A stretch of DNA of 53,641 nucleotides from Candidatus Omnitrophota bacterium (lineage in GTDB: Bacteria > Omnitrophota > Gorgyraeia > Gorgyraeales > Gorgyraeaceae). The stretch lies in contig JAUSEX010000032.1 in NCBI GenBank assembly GCA_030649895.1, positions 1 to 53,641 on the forward strand. Direction: 5' to 3'. Below, piece by piece: positions 1-8,699 of the stretch (positions are counted from its first letter, which is position 1; each line of letters begins with the position of its first letter). A program made the translations under genes and the position numbers. The notes below the pieces were generated by a model that ran no database searches, was not told where the DNA came from, and worked only from the letters and a program-made list of their open reading frames with translations.

Positions 1-45
1 CGGCGTAAGTTTTATGCGTTCTTTCTTTATATTCATAAGTTCCAA
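1..45 (-). CDS. 5' end of an unidentified CDS, truncated by window edge (TTG start, MELMNIKKERIKLTP...)
   Basis: AAAGGAGG ribosome-binding site (revcomp of 51-58) 5 nt before TTG; in-frame ATG at 36. Confidence 0.45.
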   Translation of the reverse strand, partial: MELMNIKKERIKLTP

Positions 46-95
46 TGTGACCTCCTTTGAGCATTATACTCTTTTTAGGTATAATACACTTAAAG

Positions 96-437
96 TTAAT
101 TAAACCTTCTGTTTGAGGTCACTGTCGCTGAAAAAACGGGAACTCCGTGGTTATCAATTTTAGCTATTGCGAGAGGTGTTTTAATATTTGAATCCCGGAT
201 AATGCCTTTTGCGTCTATCTTACAGGCATTTAAAAGCTCAACAGCAAAATCGCCTAACAGATCCTTGCCTACTCTGTTTAAAAGAGCTGTCTTCAGGCCT
301 AATTTGGCGCTTATAATAGATGAATTAGTGATAGAACCGCCAACAGAAGCCATGAATACAGGAGCGCTTCCCTTGTATCGGTTTTCTTGAATAAGGTCTA
401 TAGATGTACCGCCTAAAAATAGCGCATCTGTCGGCAT
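96..437 (-). pseudogene. N-terminal fragment of PfkB/ribokinase-family sugar kinase, truncated
   Basis: 113 aa with PfkB N-terminal features (FLGGTSIDLI...ASVGGSITNSSIISAKLGLKTALLNRVGKDLLGDF) but stops before the ATP-binding C-terminal half. Confidence 0.6.
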
Positions 438-441
438 ATAG

Positions 442-633
442 TTAATGGATGAATCTTATAACAAAAAATAAGTATATAAAAAATCCTAAAATATACAGCA
501 TTATAAGAGTTGATATAAGATTGCAGAGTTTATGGTTTTTATATATTGCGTAGAATACCAGGAGAATTAATACGGGTATTGATAGTAATAAAAAATTAAA
601 AAAGCCGGAGGCACTATAAGATATAAATAGCAC
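442..633 (-). CDS. small hypothetical membrane protein
   Basis: 63 aa, two hydrophobic stretches; adjoins next ORF. Confidence 0.45.
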   Translation of the reverse strand: MLFISYSASGFFNFLLLSIPVLILLVFYAIYKNHKLCNLISTLIMLYILGFFIYLFFVIRFIH

Positions 634-842
634 TATTTTTTATCGGAATGCTTTGTTACCGTTAACCAAAAGGCAGTTGCCCACACGAGAAGTATTATAG
701 TTAACATGTTTGTTGTTATACGTTGCTTGCCGGGATAGGCGCCTCCTATGTGCAAGAGATTTATAATAATGAGGATGCCCACCATGATAAAGATAGCAAT
801 TTTTAGCAGCTTGAAAAAGCCCGACTTTTTTCGTGGTATCAT
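633..842 (-). CDS. small hypothetical membrane protein
   Basis: 69 aa, basic N-terminus and two hydrophobic segments. Confidence 0.5.
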   Translation of the reverse strand: MIPRKKSGFFKLLKIAIFIMVGILIIINLLHIGGAYPGKQRITTNMLTIILLVWATAFWLTVTKHSDKK

Positions 843-862
843 AGTATTCAGTATTAATGAGC

Positions 863-1216
863 CTAAAAGAGTTTCTTTTTTAAAAGATTTACGCCTGTTT
901 CGTATCTGATCGCCTCAGAATCTTCTTCCCCGGAAAATTCTTCAAGCCAAACCACCCTTCCTCTTAATAACATAGACTTATTGCTGTTCGGGTCTTCTAT
1001 CTGTATATCCAGGAGCGAGCCTTTCGGGAGCCTTGAATTTACCTGGAATCTTAGGCCGTTTTTGGATATGTTTTTTGTGAGACTTTCTTCGGAATATTTT
1101 GTTTCAGGGCAGGAGTAATTTAACTTCAGCATTATGTCATATCTTTTAGAATCGCGGCGGTCATTGATAAAATCAGGGGCTTTTTTAAACTCAAACAGAT
1201 TTTTGAATAACTTCAT
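863..1216 (-). CDS. PilZ domain protein
   Basis: RDSKR (RxxxR) and NISKNG (NxSxxG) PilZ motifs. Confidence 0.85.
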   Translation of the reverse strand: MKLFKNLFEFKKAPDFINDRRDSKRYDIMLKLNYSCPETKYSEESLTKNISKNGLRFQVNSRLPKGSLLDIQIEDPNSNKSMLLRGRVVWLEEFSGEEDSEAIRYETGVNLLKKKLF

Positions 1217-1217
1217 G

Positions 1218-1589
1218 TTATCGCGCCAATAGGCTGTTTTTTTCTAAAGAGTCTATTAATTTTCCAATGCAGAGAAGATCTGGATTTATAAATTTTATAC
1301 CTGCCTCGAAAATATGGTTTTCTTTTGCGTCAGAAGGGGCATCCCATGCCCACATTACTTTGCCCATGCACCTGAAAGCGATATCTGTATTATGCTTGAA
1401 GACCTCCATGTTCAGCATTGAACCTGGTTTCAGTTTTTTTAATAGAGGCATTCTTATGCCGCCGCCGCTTATATTTCTGGTAGTGCTGCAGAATTCTCCG
1501 TCAGTGCCTTGCGGACTGTACCTTACTGCAAGTTCTCCGCTTACTCTTTCAAACAGCCTGTTATTGGTTTCGGCAAGCATAGAATACAC
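1218..1589 (-). CDS. PilZ domain protein
   Basis: RLFER and NISGGG motifs. Confidence 0.85.
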   Translation of the reverse strand: MYSMLAETNNRLFERVSGELAVRYSPQGTDGEFCSTTRNISGGGIRMPLLKKLKPGSMLNMEVFKHNTDIAFRCMGKVMWAWDAPSDAKENHIFEAGIKFINPDLLCIGKLIDSLEKNSLLAR

Positions 1590-1669
1590 CTCCCCTTCTT
1601 TAAACAGCTGTTAATCTGCGCAAGGTTATTTTTAGCAGCCTTGCGCAGATTGGTTAAGGAAATTTTAAG

Positions 1670-2584
1670 TTACTCCATTTTTGTCCCATCATATGGACAG
1701 AATTTTACAGTTCCAGGAAATATTCTTCTGCATTTCCGGCACATGACTTTTAGCGGACGATCAGAGGAATTATTTGCTACAACCTGCGTAGCGATATTGG
1801 CGCCTGAATTTTGGATACCCTGCTGAGCCTTGGCGTTTACCTTAGATATTATAGCGGGTATTTCTTTTTCCATCATTTTAATTCTATTGGATGTATATGG
1901 ATGACTGCGAAGAAAAATAGGACCCATATCGCTTTTATCCTTTTCATTTAATTTTTTTAGAAACGAGACCATTGCGTAAGGGTTGTAACCGGCTTTATAG
2001 GCGTATTTTACGCCAAGCCTGTCAGACAGAAGTTCGTCTTCTCTTGAATACCCCAGCTCTACAAGATTGAACGTGACGCCTATTGCCTGCTGCATTTGCC
2101 TGACGCTTGCGTTCCGAAGAGCTATGTTCATTAAAATATCATAGCCTAGTTGAGTTTGAAGTTTTTTGGCAATATGCCTCGCAGCAACATGGCCTATTTC
2201 GTGACCTATCACGCATGCCAGCTCATCGTCGGTTGTCATATCGATAAGCCCTGAATTAATATAAATATATGCGCCTGGCATTGTAAAGGCGTTAATTTCC
2301 TTATCTTCAACTACGGCAAAGTGATACTTAAGGTCAGTCCTGTCTGATACCTTTGCCAGTTTCTCCCCTATCTCTGTAATTTTATTTACCTGCTGGGGGT
2401 CTTTTATAAAAGTATACTGTTTTGCTACCTGCATTGCCGTGTTTTGTCCGAGCGCTACCTCCATAGGCGTTGTGATAAACACAAGCTCTTTTCTTTCGGT
2501 CGCGGGATTGTATGACGTGGCGCAGCCAGGGGTTAAAAAGGAAACCGCAATTAATAGTATAGTAAAAAGCTTAGCAACTTTCAT
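1670..2584 (-). CDS. M48 family metallopeptidase lipoprotein with C-terminal zinc-ribbon-like tail
   Basis: lipobox FLTPGC; HEIGH zinc motif; C-terminal CRKC-x10-CPYDGT. Confidence 0.9.
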   Translation of the reverse strand: MKVAKLFTILLIAVSFLTPGCATSYNPATERKELVFITTPMEVALGQNTAMQVAKQYTFIKDPQQVNKITEIGEKLAKVSDRTDLKYHFAVVEDKEINAFTMPGAYIYINSGLIDMTTDDELACVIGHEIGHVAARHIAKKLQTQLGYDILMNIALRNASVRQMQQAIGVTFNLVELGYSREDELLSDRLGVKYAYKAGYNPYAMVSFLKKLNEKDKSDMGPIFLRSHPYTSNRIKMMEKEIPAIISKVNAKAQQGIQNSGANIATQVVANNSSDRPLKVMCRKCRRIFPGTVKFCPYDGTKME

Positions 2585-2952
2585 TCTTCTTTTTTTATCG
2601 CTCCTGTTTTTGCATACATAAGGTTACATAAAAATTTTAAAAAAGTGTTCTTATTGTCTTCTTCTATTTTCTCAAAATCAATGCCCGAACTATGGCAATG
2701 TCTTTTGGCAATGCCTGATTCCCCTGACCAGACCACAACACCTCTTATGTGAACAGGGTTAGGCGCTTCCGGCACAAATATCTTCAGATCAACTTTATCG
2801 CCTGTCTCCATCTTCTCTTCAGTCAATAATTGCATGCCCTGGGCGCTTATATCTTTAGTTGTCCCGGTTTTTTCTGCCTTAAGTTCTTTTCGAATAATGT
2901 AAGAAACCTTTAAGGCTATATCAAATCTTATGAATCTTCTTTTTTCTCTCAT
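2581..2952 (-). CDS. PilZ domain protein
   Basis: RRFIR and DISAQG motifs. Confidence 0.85.
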   Translation of the reverse strand: MREKRRFIRFDIALKVSYIIRKELKAEKTGTTKDISAQGMQLLTEEKMETGDKVDLKIFVPEAPNPVHIRGVVVWSGESGIAKRHCHSSGIDFEKIEEDNKNTFLKFLCNLMYAKTGAIKKEE

Positions 2953-2961
2953 TAAAACTCC

Positions 2962-3453
2962 TTAATCCAGCTTTGTTATGCTAAGCTTTGAGTTTTCTAT
3001 CTTTTTATATTCTATGCCGGCTTCTTTAAACAACGCCTCAAAGCTTTTATCCGCGTACTGGCCGCATGTAACGAATTTCTTTATCCGCGCGTTCACTATC
3101 ATCTTTGCGCAAAGGATGCATGGGGAATGAGTGCAATATATTATACTGTCAGCAATGGTTATTCCGTGTAGCCCTGCCTGTATTATAGCGTTCTGTTCCG
3201 CGTGTATTGCCCTGCATATCTCATGCCTTTCGCCTGAAGGAATCCCCTTTTCGTCTCTTAAACAGCCTAATTCCAGGCAATCTTTTACGTTTCTGGCCGC
3301 TCCATTATATCCGGTGGTAAGTATCCTCTTGTCTCTCACGATGACTGCCCCCACATGATGCCTTAAGCAGGTAGATCTCTCAGCCACAAGATATGACATC
3401 TTTAAAAAATATTCATCCCATTCAGGTCTTTTTAATCTTTGCGATTGCTTCAT
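2962..3453 (-). CDS. deoxycytidylate (dCMP) deaminase
   Basis: RPEWDEYFLKMSYLVAERSTC, HAEQNAI, SPCILCAKMI deaminase zinc motifs. Confidence 0.92.
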   Translation of the reverse strand: MKQSQRLKRPEWDEYFLKMSYLVAERSTCLRHHVGAVIVRDKRILTTGYNGAARNVKDCLELGCLRDEKGIPSGERHEICRAIHAEQNAIIQAGLHGITIADSIIYCTHSPCILCAKMIVNARIKKFVTCGQYADKSFEALFKEAGIEYKKIENSKLSITKLD

Positions 3454-3970
3454 CTATTTTTTTGTGAAAATCCTCCAGGCTGGAATTATTCGCGATTAAG
3501 ATATCAGCTGATTTTAAGCAATTTTCCAGCTGCTGGTTCGTGGAGCTCCGTATGTTTTCCTTTTTTTCTTTTTCTATAAAATCTTTTATGGTCTTAGGAT
3601 CTCCAGGCCTTTTTCTTTCGATAGCCCGCCTGAATCTTATTTCTACGGGGGCTTCTATGCCTATAAGGGTAAAGCCTTTTAATTTCCTGAGAGCTTTTAT
3701 TTCAAAAGGATTCCTTATGGAATCAATCGCGCAGTTTTTTTTACCTTCAATCCTTTTTACAGCAAGACTTGCAAGTACCGAAGGGCCTTTTTTTCTTCTT
3801 AATTCATTACCCAGCTTTATCAGGTTTTCGCGCGATGGCTCTATTTTTTTGAGCCTGGCTTCTTCCCTTAATATATCAGAGAGCGAATAATATTCGAAAC
3901 CTTTTGACTTTAAATAACTGGCCGCTTCGCCTTTTCCGGAAGCATTTGCGCCTGTTAAGCCGATAATCAT
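3422..3970 (-). CDS. P-loop nucleoside/dephospho-CoA kinase-like protein
   Basis: GLTGANASGKGEA Walker A; 32-nt overlap with downstream dCMP deaminase ORF. Confidence 0.7.
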   Translation of the reverse strand: MIIGLTGANASGKGEAASYLKSKGFEYYSLSDILREEARLKKIEPSRENLIKLGNELRRKKGPSVLASLAVKRIEGKKNCAIDSIRNPFEIKALRKLKGFTLIGIEAPVEIRFRRAIERKRPGDPKTIKDFIEKEKKENIRSSTNQQLENCLKSADILIANNSSLEDFHKKIDEAIAKIKKT

Positions 3971-4287
3971 TTAACAATGCTTCCTGGAGCAACAGGCCTG
4001 TCAGGCGACAGAACAGCTAATGTTTCTCCGTCTTGGGTTGCCAGGATCATGCCCTTACTTTCCACGCCTCTTATTATAGCGGGCTCAAGGTTTCCAACCA
4101 CAACCACTAGTTTATCCACGAGTTCTTCTTTGCTGTAGCTTTTTTTTATTCCGGCTACTACCTCTCTCTCCTCTTCTCCTATTGCCAGCCGCACAACATA
4201 AAGCCTGTCAGCATTTGGATGATCAGCTACGCTTTTTATCCTGGCTATTCTTATATCTAGCTTCTTAAACTCTTCTATGTTTATCAT
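3967..4287 (-). CDS. tRNA-binding (EMAP/MetG-beta-like) domain protein
   Basis: FKKLDIRIARIKSVADHPNADRLYVVRLAIGEEEREVVAGI typical of the MetRS C-terminal tRNA-binding domain. Confidence 0.88.
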   Translation of the reverse strand: MINIEEFKKLDIRIARIKSVADHPNADRLYVVRLAIGEEEREVVAGIKKSYSKEELVDKLVVVVGNLEPAIIRGVESKGMILATQDGETLAVLSPDRPVAPGSIVK

Positions 4288-4296
4288 CAGATCCTC

Positions 4297-4770
4297 CTAA
4301 GGCCTTCTTAATGTGTTCAGGTGCGTTGTTAATACAGCTTCCGCCTCAGGGTTTATTTTTTCAAACTGCAGGCCTGTATAAAACATTCTTCTGCCCTGCT
4401 TATCAGGAGAAGGCAGTTCTTTTACCCACATAACGCACCCTGTCAGTTTTATTGGTTTTGGAAAACCAGGCACTTCTATTTCTATCGCCAGGCTGTCTTT
4501 TTCTTTGAGCTTCTCGTAGGTAGAAATGCAAAGGCCTCTTCTGGATATGTTGAGCATCCTGGCGTCGTCTCCGCCTGGATTAGAGCCGATGTGGCTGTAT
4601 CTTATTTTCATGTCCTCTTGAAACCTTACAAATTTCCTTTTTTCTTTCAATACCCAGTATTTATTTGCAATGCCGTGCGTTAGCCCCTTCCTGGTTTTCA
4701 CTTCCTCCGTCAGCGTTATAAGCAGTATAAAAATCAATAACAGGAGAATAACAGCGTATATCAGGTACAT
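4297..4770 (-). CDS. membrane-anchored PilZ domain protein
   Basis: N-terminal TM helix; RKFVR and NISRRG motifs. Confidence 0.85.
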   Translation of the reverse strand: MYLIYAVILLLLIFILLITLTEEVKTRKGLTHGIANKYWVLKEKRKFVRFQEDMKIRYSHIGSNPGGDDARMLNISRRGLCISTYEKLKEKDSLAIEIEVPGFPKPIKLTGCVMWVKELPSPDKQGRRMFYTGLQFEKINPEAEAVLTTHLNTLRRP

Positions 4771-4773
4771 TTT

Positions 4774-5868
4774 TTAAATCTCCAACAGTTCGTACTGGCC
4801 AGTGCCCAGTTTGATCTTTTCAGCATGTTTTATCTGGATAAGAAGGTCTATATCTGGAAATTGCTCCTTAAATTTGTCTATGCCTATAAGATCCATAGAG
4901 GCCTTGTCTACTGCCACAGGATCTGTGCCGCATATTATGCCTATATCGGGCGCAATAGGCGTTTCATTTTTTGACATACAGTCGCAATTTTTGGTCACGG
5001 TTTCTAAAAAGTTTAAATACGCTATTTTAGAGCTTAAGGCCTTTTTTACGCCTAGAGCATATTCTACCATTTTTTCCTGAAATTTTACAACATTTTCGTC
5101 GTATTTTATATCAATAGCGCCTGTCCTGCAGGCTACTGTGCATTCTCCGCAACCTATGCACCTTTCATTTACCAGTATAGCCTTTTTCTTTTTTATGCCT
5201 ATGGCGTTTGCAGGGCACACGCTCATGCATGCGCCGCAGCCAGCGCATTTATCAATTATTATCTCAGGGAGAGTGCCTGAATGCTGCAAAAGTTTTCCCT
5301 GTCGGGAGGCGCAGCCCATGCCTAGGTTTTTAAGAGCTCCGGCAAAACCTGATTGCATATGGCCTGTCACATGCGATATGCAAATCATATTATCGCTTTC
5401 GCATATGCCCCTTGCGATTTTAACGTTTTCAAAATGGTCTCCGCGTATTGATATGGTTTGCCCATCCCTGCCGCGCAACCCATCAGCTATAATTACAGGG
5501 ATACCTATTTTATCCAGGCTGTAACCATGGCTATTTGCCACGTGAAGATGGCCAACGGCATTTGACCTCTTTTCCCTGTAAAGCGTATTAGTTTCTACTA
5601 TAAAAATGTTTTCCGTCTTTTGTTTTAAGGAATTTAAAATGCCTGCGAGCCATACCGGCTTAATGTATCCAGACGTATCTTCTTCCCCGAATGTTAATTT
5701 TATTGCAGTAAAGCTATTTTTGTCTATAAAATCAAGCGTCGGCTCCAGGCATTGCCATGCAGATAGAACAGTTTCGTTTATTTGCTGGTCGTCGGACCAG
5801 TCCCGAAGCCTTTTGACGTAAACCTTACTCGGGGTTGTTTTTGGCGCTGCCTTTGAGTGATTCTGCAA
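4774..5868 (-). CDS. DUF362 domain 4Fe-4S protein
   Basis: two CxxCxxCxxxCP ferredoxin clusters (CAGCGACMSVCP, CIGCGECTVACR) within DUF362-like sequence. Confidence 0.85.
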   Translation of the reverse strand: MQNHSKAAPKTTPSKVYVKRLRDWSDDQQINETVLSAWQCLEPTLDFIDKNSFTAIKLTFGEEDTSGYIKPVWLAGILNSLKQKTENIFIVETNTLYREKRSNAVGHLHVANSHGYSLDKIGIPVIIADGLRGRDGQTISIRGDHFENVKIARGICESDNMICISHVTGHMQSGFAGALKNLGMGCASRQGKLLQHSGTLPEIIIDKCAGCGACMSVCPANAIGIKKKKAILVNERCIGCGECTVACRTGAIDIKYDENVVKFQEKMVEYALGVKKALSSKIAYLNFLETVTKNCDCMSKNETPIAPDIGIICGTDPVAVDKASMDLIGIDKFKEQFPDIDLLIQIKHAEKIKLGTGQYELLEI

Positions 5869-6943
5869 GAGCTATCCTCCTGGATATTGGCGGATGGTCA
5901 TAAAGCATTATTTCGTAAAATCTGCCGGGATTTACATCTGCCAGGTTTTGTTCTCCAAGCCTTTTCATGGTAGCCATGAACGCGCTGACATCGCCCGTAG
6001 CCTTTAAGGCGAATTTATCAGCGTCTTTTTCCATGCGCCTGGAGAGAGCGTTTGCCGCGGGTATTAACGGTATGCTTAGGATTGTCGTAGCGAAATAAAT
6101 AAGCACTATTGATTCGTAATCATGAATTAATCTGTAACCAAAAAAAGTATGCAATTTTAAGAATATGGTATTTGCGAAGAAGAATGTTACGAAAGTAAAA
6201 AATCCTCCTGATAGTATAAGTTTCCACATGTGGTTCAGCTTATGGTGTCCAAGCTCATGAGCCATTACAGCTTCTATTTCGCTGTGGCTGAAATTAGAAA
6301 GGAGCGTATCGCAAAGCACTATCCTTTTCTGTCTTCCTAGTCCTAATAGCGCAGCGTTGGCTTTTTTTGTGTCTTTGCTTATGTTTAGTTCATATACGCC
6401 GCTTGCCTTGAACCCGAATCTTGCCACAAGCCGGCCAAGCCTTTGCGATAAATCAGCGTCTTTTACAGGAGAATATTTATAAAAAAGAGGCACTATTATT
6501 GCGGGTGCAAATTTTGCAAGTATAATTGAAATAAAAAACCATAAAAAAGCCGTCCATAGCCACCAGTTTAAAGGCGATATTTTTAAAAAGGCGTACAGCG
6601 ATACAACCAAAGGCGCGCTTATTATGAAGGCAATGATACTTTTCTTGGCCTCCATTATTATCCAATCTTTCAACGACTGATTGGAGAGAGAAAACCTGTG
6701 CTCCAGCATGAATCCCGAGTAAAATTCCAAAGGCAGGCTTATTGCATAATAGAGCGTCCCGGTGAGCGCATAAAATATAATAAGGCTGACGTATTCTTTG
6801 CCGGAAATAAGAAACGCCGCATTTTTAAAATAAGTTGGAATCCCGATAATTAACAATACCCATAGCGATATAGGGGTAAGAAAAATACCTATTATTGCGA
6901 TCCTGTGTTTTATTGTAGAGTATTGTTTAGCTTTATCCCGCAC
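5825..6943 (-). CDS. M48 family (Ste24/CAAX protease-like) membrane metallopeptidase
   Basis: VMAHELGHHKLNH; multiple TM segments. Confidence 0.9.
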   Translation of the reverse strand: MRDKAKQYSTIKHRIAIIGIFLTPISLWVLLIIGIPTYFKNAAFLISGKEYVSLIIFYALTGTLYYAISLPLEFYSGFMLEHRFSLSNQSLKDWIIMEAKKSIIAFIISAPLVVSLYAFLKISPLNWWLWTAFLWFFISIILAKFAPAIIVPLFYKYSPVKDADLSQRLGRLVARFGFKASGVYELNISKDTKKANAALLGLGRQKRIVLCDTLLSNFSHSEIEAVMAHELGHHKLNHMWKLILSGGFFTFVTFFFANTIFLKLHTFFGYRLIHDYESIVLIYFATTILSIPLIPAANALSRRMEKDADKFALKATGDVSAFMATMKRLGEQNLADVNPGRFYEIMLYDHPPISRRIALAESLKGSAKNNPE

Positions 6944-7457
6944 GATTTTTCATGAAGTTATGCCTTATCTCGTTTAAAATGCGTATATATTTTTTGCTTC
7001 TATAGTCAGGGTATGTCCATTCGAATGGTTCAAAGCTATGTTTGCGCCACTTAAGCGTGATTTCCGCGTATATGCCGCGGGTAAGATATATCCTGTGAAA
7101 ATAATCCTTTGTTGTGGCAAGGACGAGTTTTGAATCAGATATGTATCCGGGGTCTATATTTACTTGCCGATTATTGTTTACGCTGAATTTTTTTTCAATG
7201 GAATTGGTGAGGAGTTTTATTTCCGCAATTTTTTCTTGAGAAATGAGCGTTTCAAAGGATATAAATTTTCTCTTGAGGCAACTGCCCATCTCTTTTTTAT
7301 AGTAGGTTGTATATTTAAAAGTAATTGCGGGGCTTTGGTAATCTATAGCTCCGAATTCTTTAATAAAAAACTCTTCGGCTTTTTCGAAGAGTTTTTTATT
7401 TTTGGCGAGCATTCCTATGATAAGTTTTACTGCATTTGGCTTTTTAGCGCTGCCCAT
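6933..7457 (-). CDS. DUF4416 family protein
   Basis: AKKPNAVKLIIGML...FKYTTYYKKEMG...DPGYISDSKLVLATTKDYFHRIYLTRGIYAEITL. Confidence 0.85.
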   Translation of the reverse strand: MGSAKKPNAVKLIIGMLAKNKKLFEKAEEFFIKEFGAIDYQSPAITFKYTTYYKKEMGSCLKRKFISFETLISQEKIAEIKLLTNSIEKKFSVNNNRQVNIDPGYISDSKLVLATTKDYFHRIYLTRGIYAEITLKWRKHSFEPFEWTYPDYRSKKYIRILNEIRHNFMKNRAG

Positions 7458-7470
7458 TTATACCTGTGCG

Positions 7471-7851
7471 TCATTGGCTTATCTGTATTTCAGCCGGGTC
7501 CATATTGCCGGAAGCCACATACTCCTCTGCTATTTTCTGGTCTCTTTTGGATATATCTGTGAAAAATATAGCTATATTGTAATGAGCCTTATCAGAGTCT
7601 CTTACTATTGCAGGTTCTGTCCTGACTACAACCCCTTTGCATTTTATTTTTTTTGTAGGGCTTTCAAGATTTTTACCCGGGATCAAGAGCGCAACCTCTA
7701 TCTTTGACATAGGGGGAAGATTTCTGGTGACCCTGCAATAAGCGCCGGACGAACTAATATCAGCTGTTTCTGTTATAATATCAAAAACAGAGTCTGCAAG
7801 TTTGACGGGTATATTTTTTCTTGCCCTTATATTTCTGCGGCGCTCAATCAT
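7471..7851 (-). CDS. PilZ domain protein
   Basis: RRNIR and DISSSG motifs. Confidence 0.85.
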   Translation of the reverse strand: MIERRRNIRARKNIPVKLADSVFDIITETADISSSGAYCRVTRNLPPMSKIEVALLIPGKNLESPTKKIKCKGVVVRTEPAIVRDSDKAHYNIAIFFTDISKRDQKIAEEYVASGNMDPAEIQISQ

Positions 7852-7855
7852 ATGA

Positions 7856-8035
7856 CTATGCTTTTTTCTCTTTTTTAGCAGCTTGGGCTTTTACAGCCTG
7901 TTGCCAGCAGCCTTTAGAACAATAATAACCGTTATTTTTATAATACCACGTTTTCCTGCTTAATCTTTTATTGCATTTCATGCAATTTGTAGGTTTTTCT
8001 GCTGCTTCCGGCGTTTTCTTTGTTTCTTCTGGCAT
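7856..8035 (-). CDS. 59-aa Cys-rich zinc-finger-like protein (not in the ORF track)
   Basis: Manual translation MPEETKKTPEAAEKPTNCMKCNKRLSRKTWYYKNNGYYCSKGCWQQAVKAQAAKKEKKA*; CxxC...CxxxC; fills the gap between flanking genes. Confidence 0.7.
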   Translation of the reverse strand: MPEETKKTPEAAEKPTNCMKCNKRLSRKTWYYKNNGYYCSKGCWQQAVKAQAAKKEKKA

Positions 8036-8036
8036 C

Positions 8037-8699
8037 TTATTTCCTCCGTATTTTTCTTATGGGGCACATGTTGCACAAAGGTTTCTTAGACTTACAGACT
8101 GACTTTCCTAACTCGACTATTAATGCGTGAAACTCGTTGAATAATCTCTCGTCCTTCTTAAGGTTATTCATAAACAAGGATTGCGCCTCTTTATAAGTAG
8201 CCTCTTCGTTTATGAAGCCATGCCTTGACAATATCCTTTTTGTATAGGCGTCTACTACAAAAACAGGCTTATTTCCGGCATATAAGAGAATGCTGTCAGC
8301 CGTTTCCTGGCCGATGCCTTTGACCGACAGAAGCTTTTCTCTTAATTTATAAAGATCCGACCTGAACATTTTGTTAATAGAACCATTGTAACACATGTTC
8401 AGGAATCTTAAAAAGTTTTTTATCCGGTTCGTTTTTATATTATAATAACCGGAAGGCCTTATAAGTCTCGCCAGTTTTTTCTCGCTAATATCGGATAGTT
8501 TGTTTACGCTCAGGGCCTTTTCTCTTTTTATGTTTCTAATGGCTTTTTCTACATTGGTCCAGGCTGTATTTTGCGTGAGTATCGCGCCTATTATTATTTC
8601 AATTTTAGTATCGCCCGGCCACCAATGCCTTGGACCGAACTTGGCGTATAGCAAATTATATATTGTTAACAAAGATCTGGTTAATTTTTTATTCTTCAA
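8037..8699 (-). CDS. endonuclease III domain protein (HhH-GPD, 4Fe-4S)
   Basis: LSVKGIGQETADSILLYAGNKPVFVVDAYTKRI; C-terminal Cys cluster CKSKKPLCNMCP. Confidence 0.9.
   Translation of the reverse strand: MKNKKLTRSLLTIYNLLYAKFGPRHWWPGDTKIEIIIGAILTQNTAWTNVEKAIRNIKREKALSVNKLSDISEKKLARLIRPSGYYNIKTNRIKNFLRFLNMCYNGSINKMFRSDLYKLREKLLSVKGIGQETADSILLYAGNKPVFVVDAYTKRILSRHGFINEEATYKEAQSLFMNNLKKDERLFNEFHALIVELGKSVCKSKKPLCNMCPIRKIRRK

Noticed and set aside
6477-6665. Minus-strand ORF inside the Ste24-like protease
   Set aside because: Out-of-frame overlap with a clear M48 gene, no domain.
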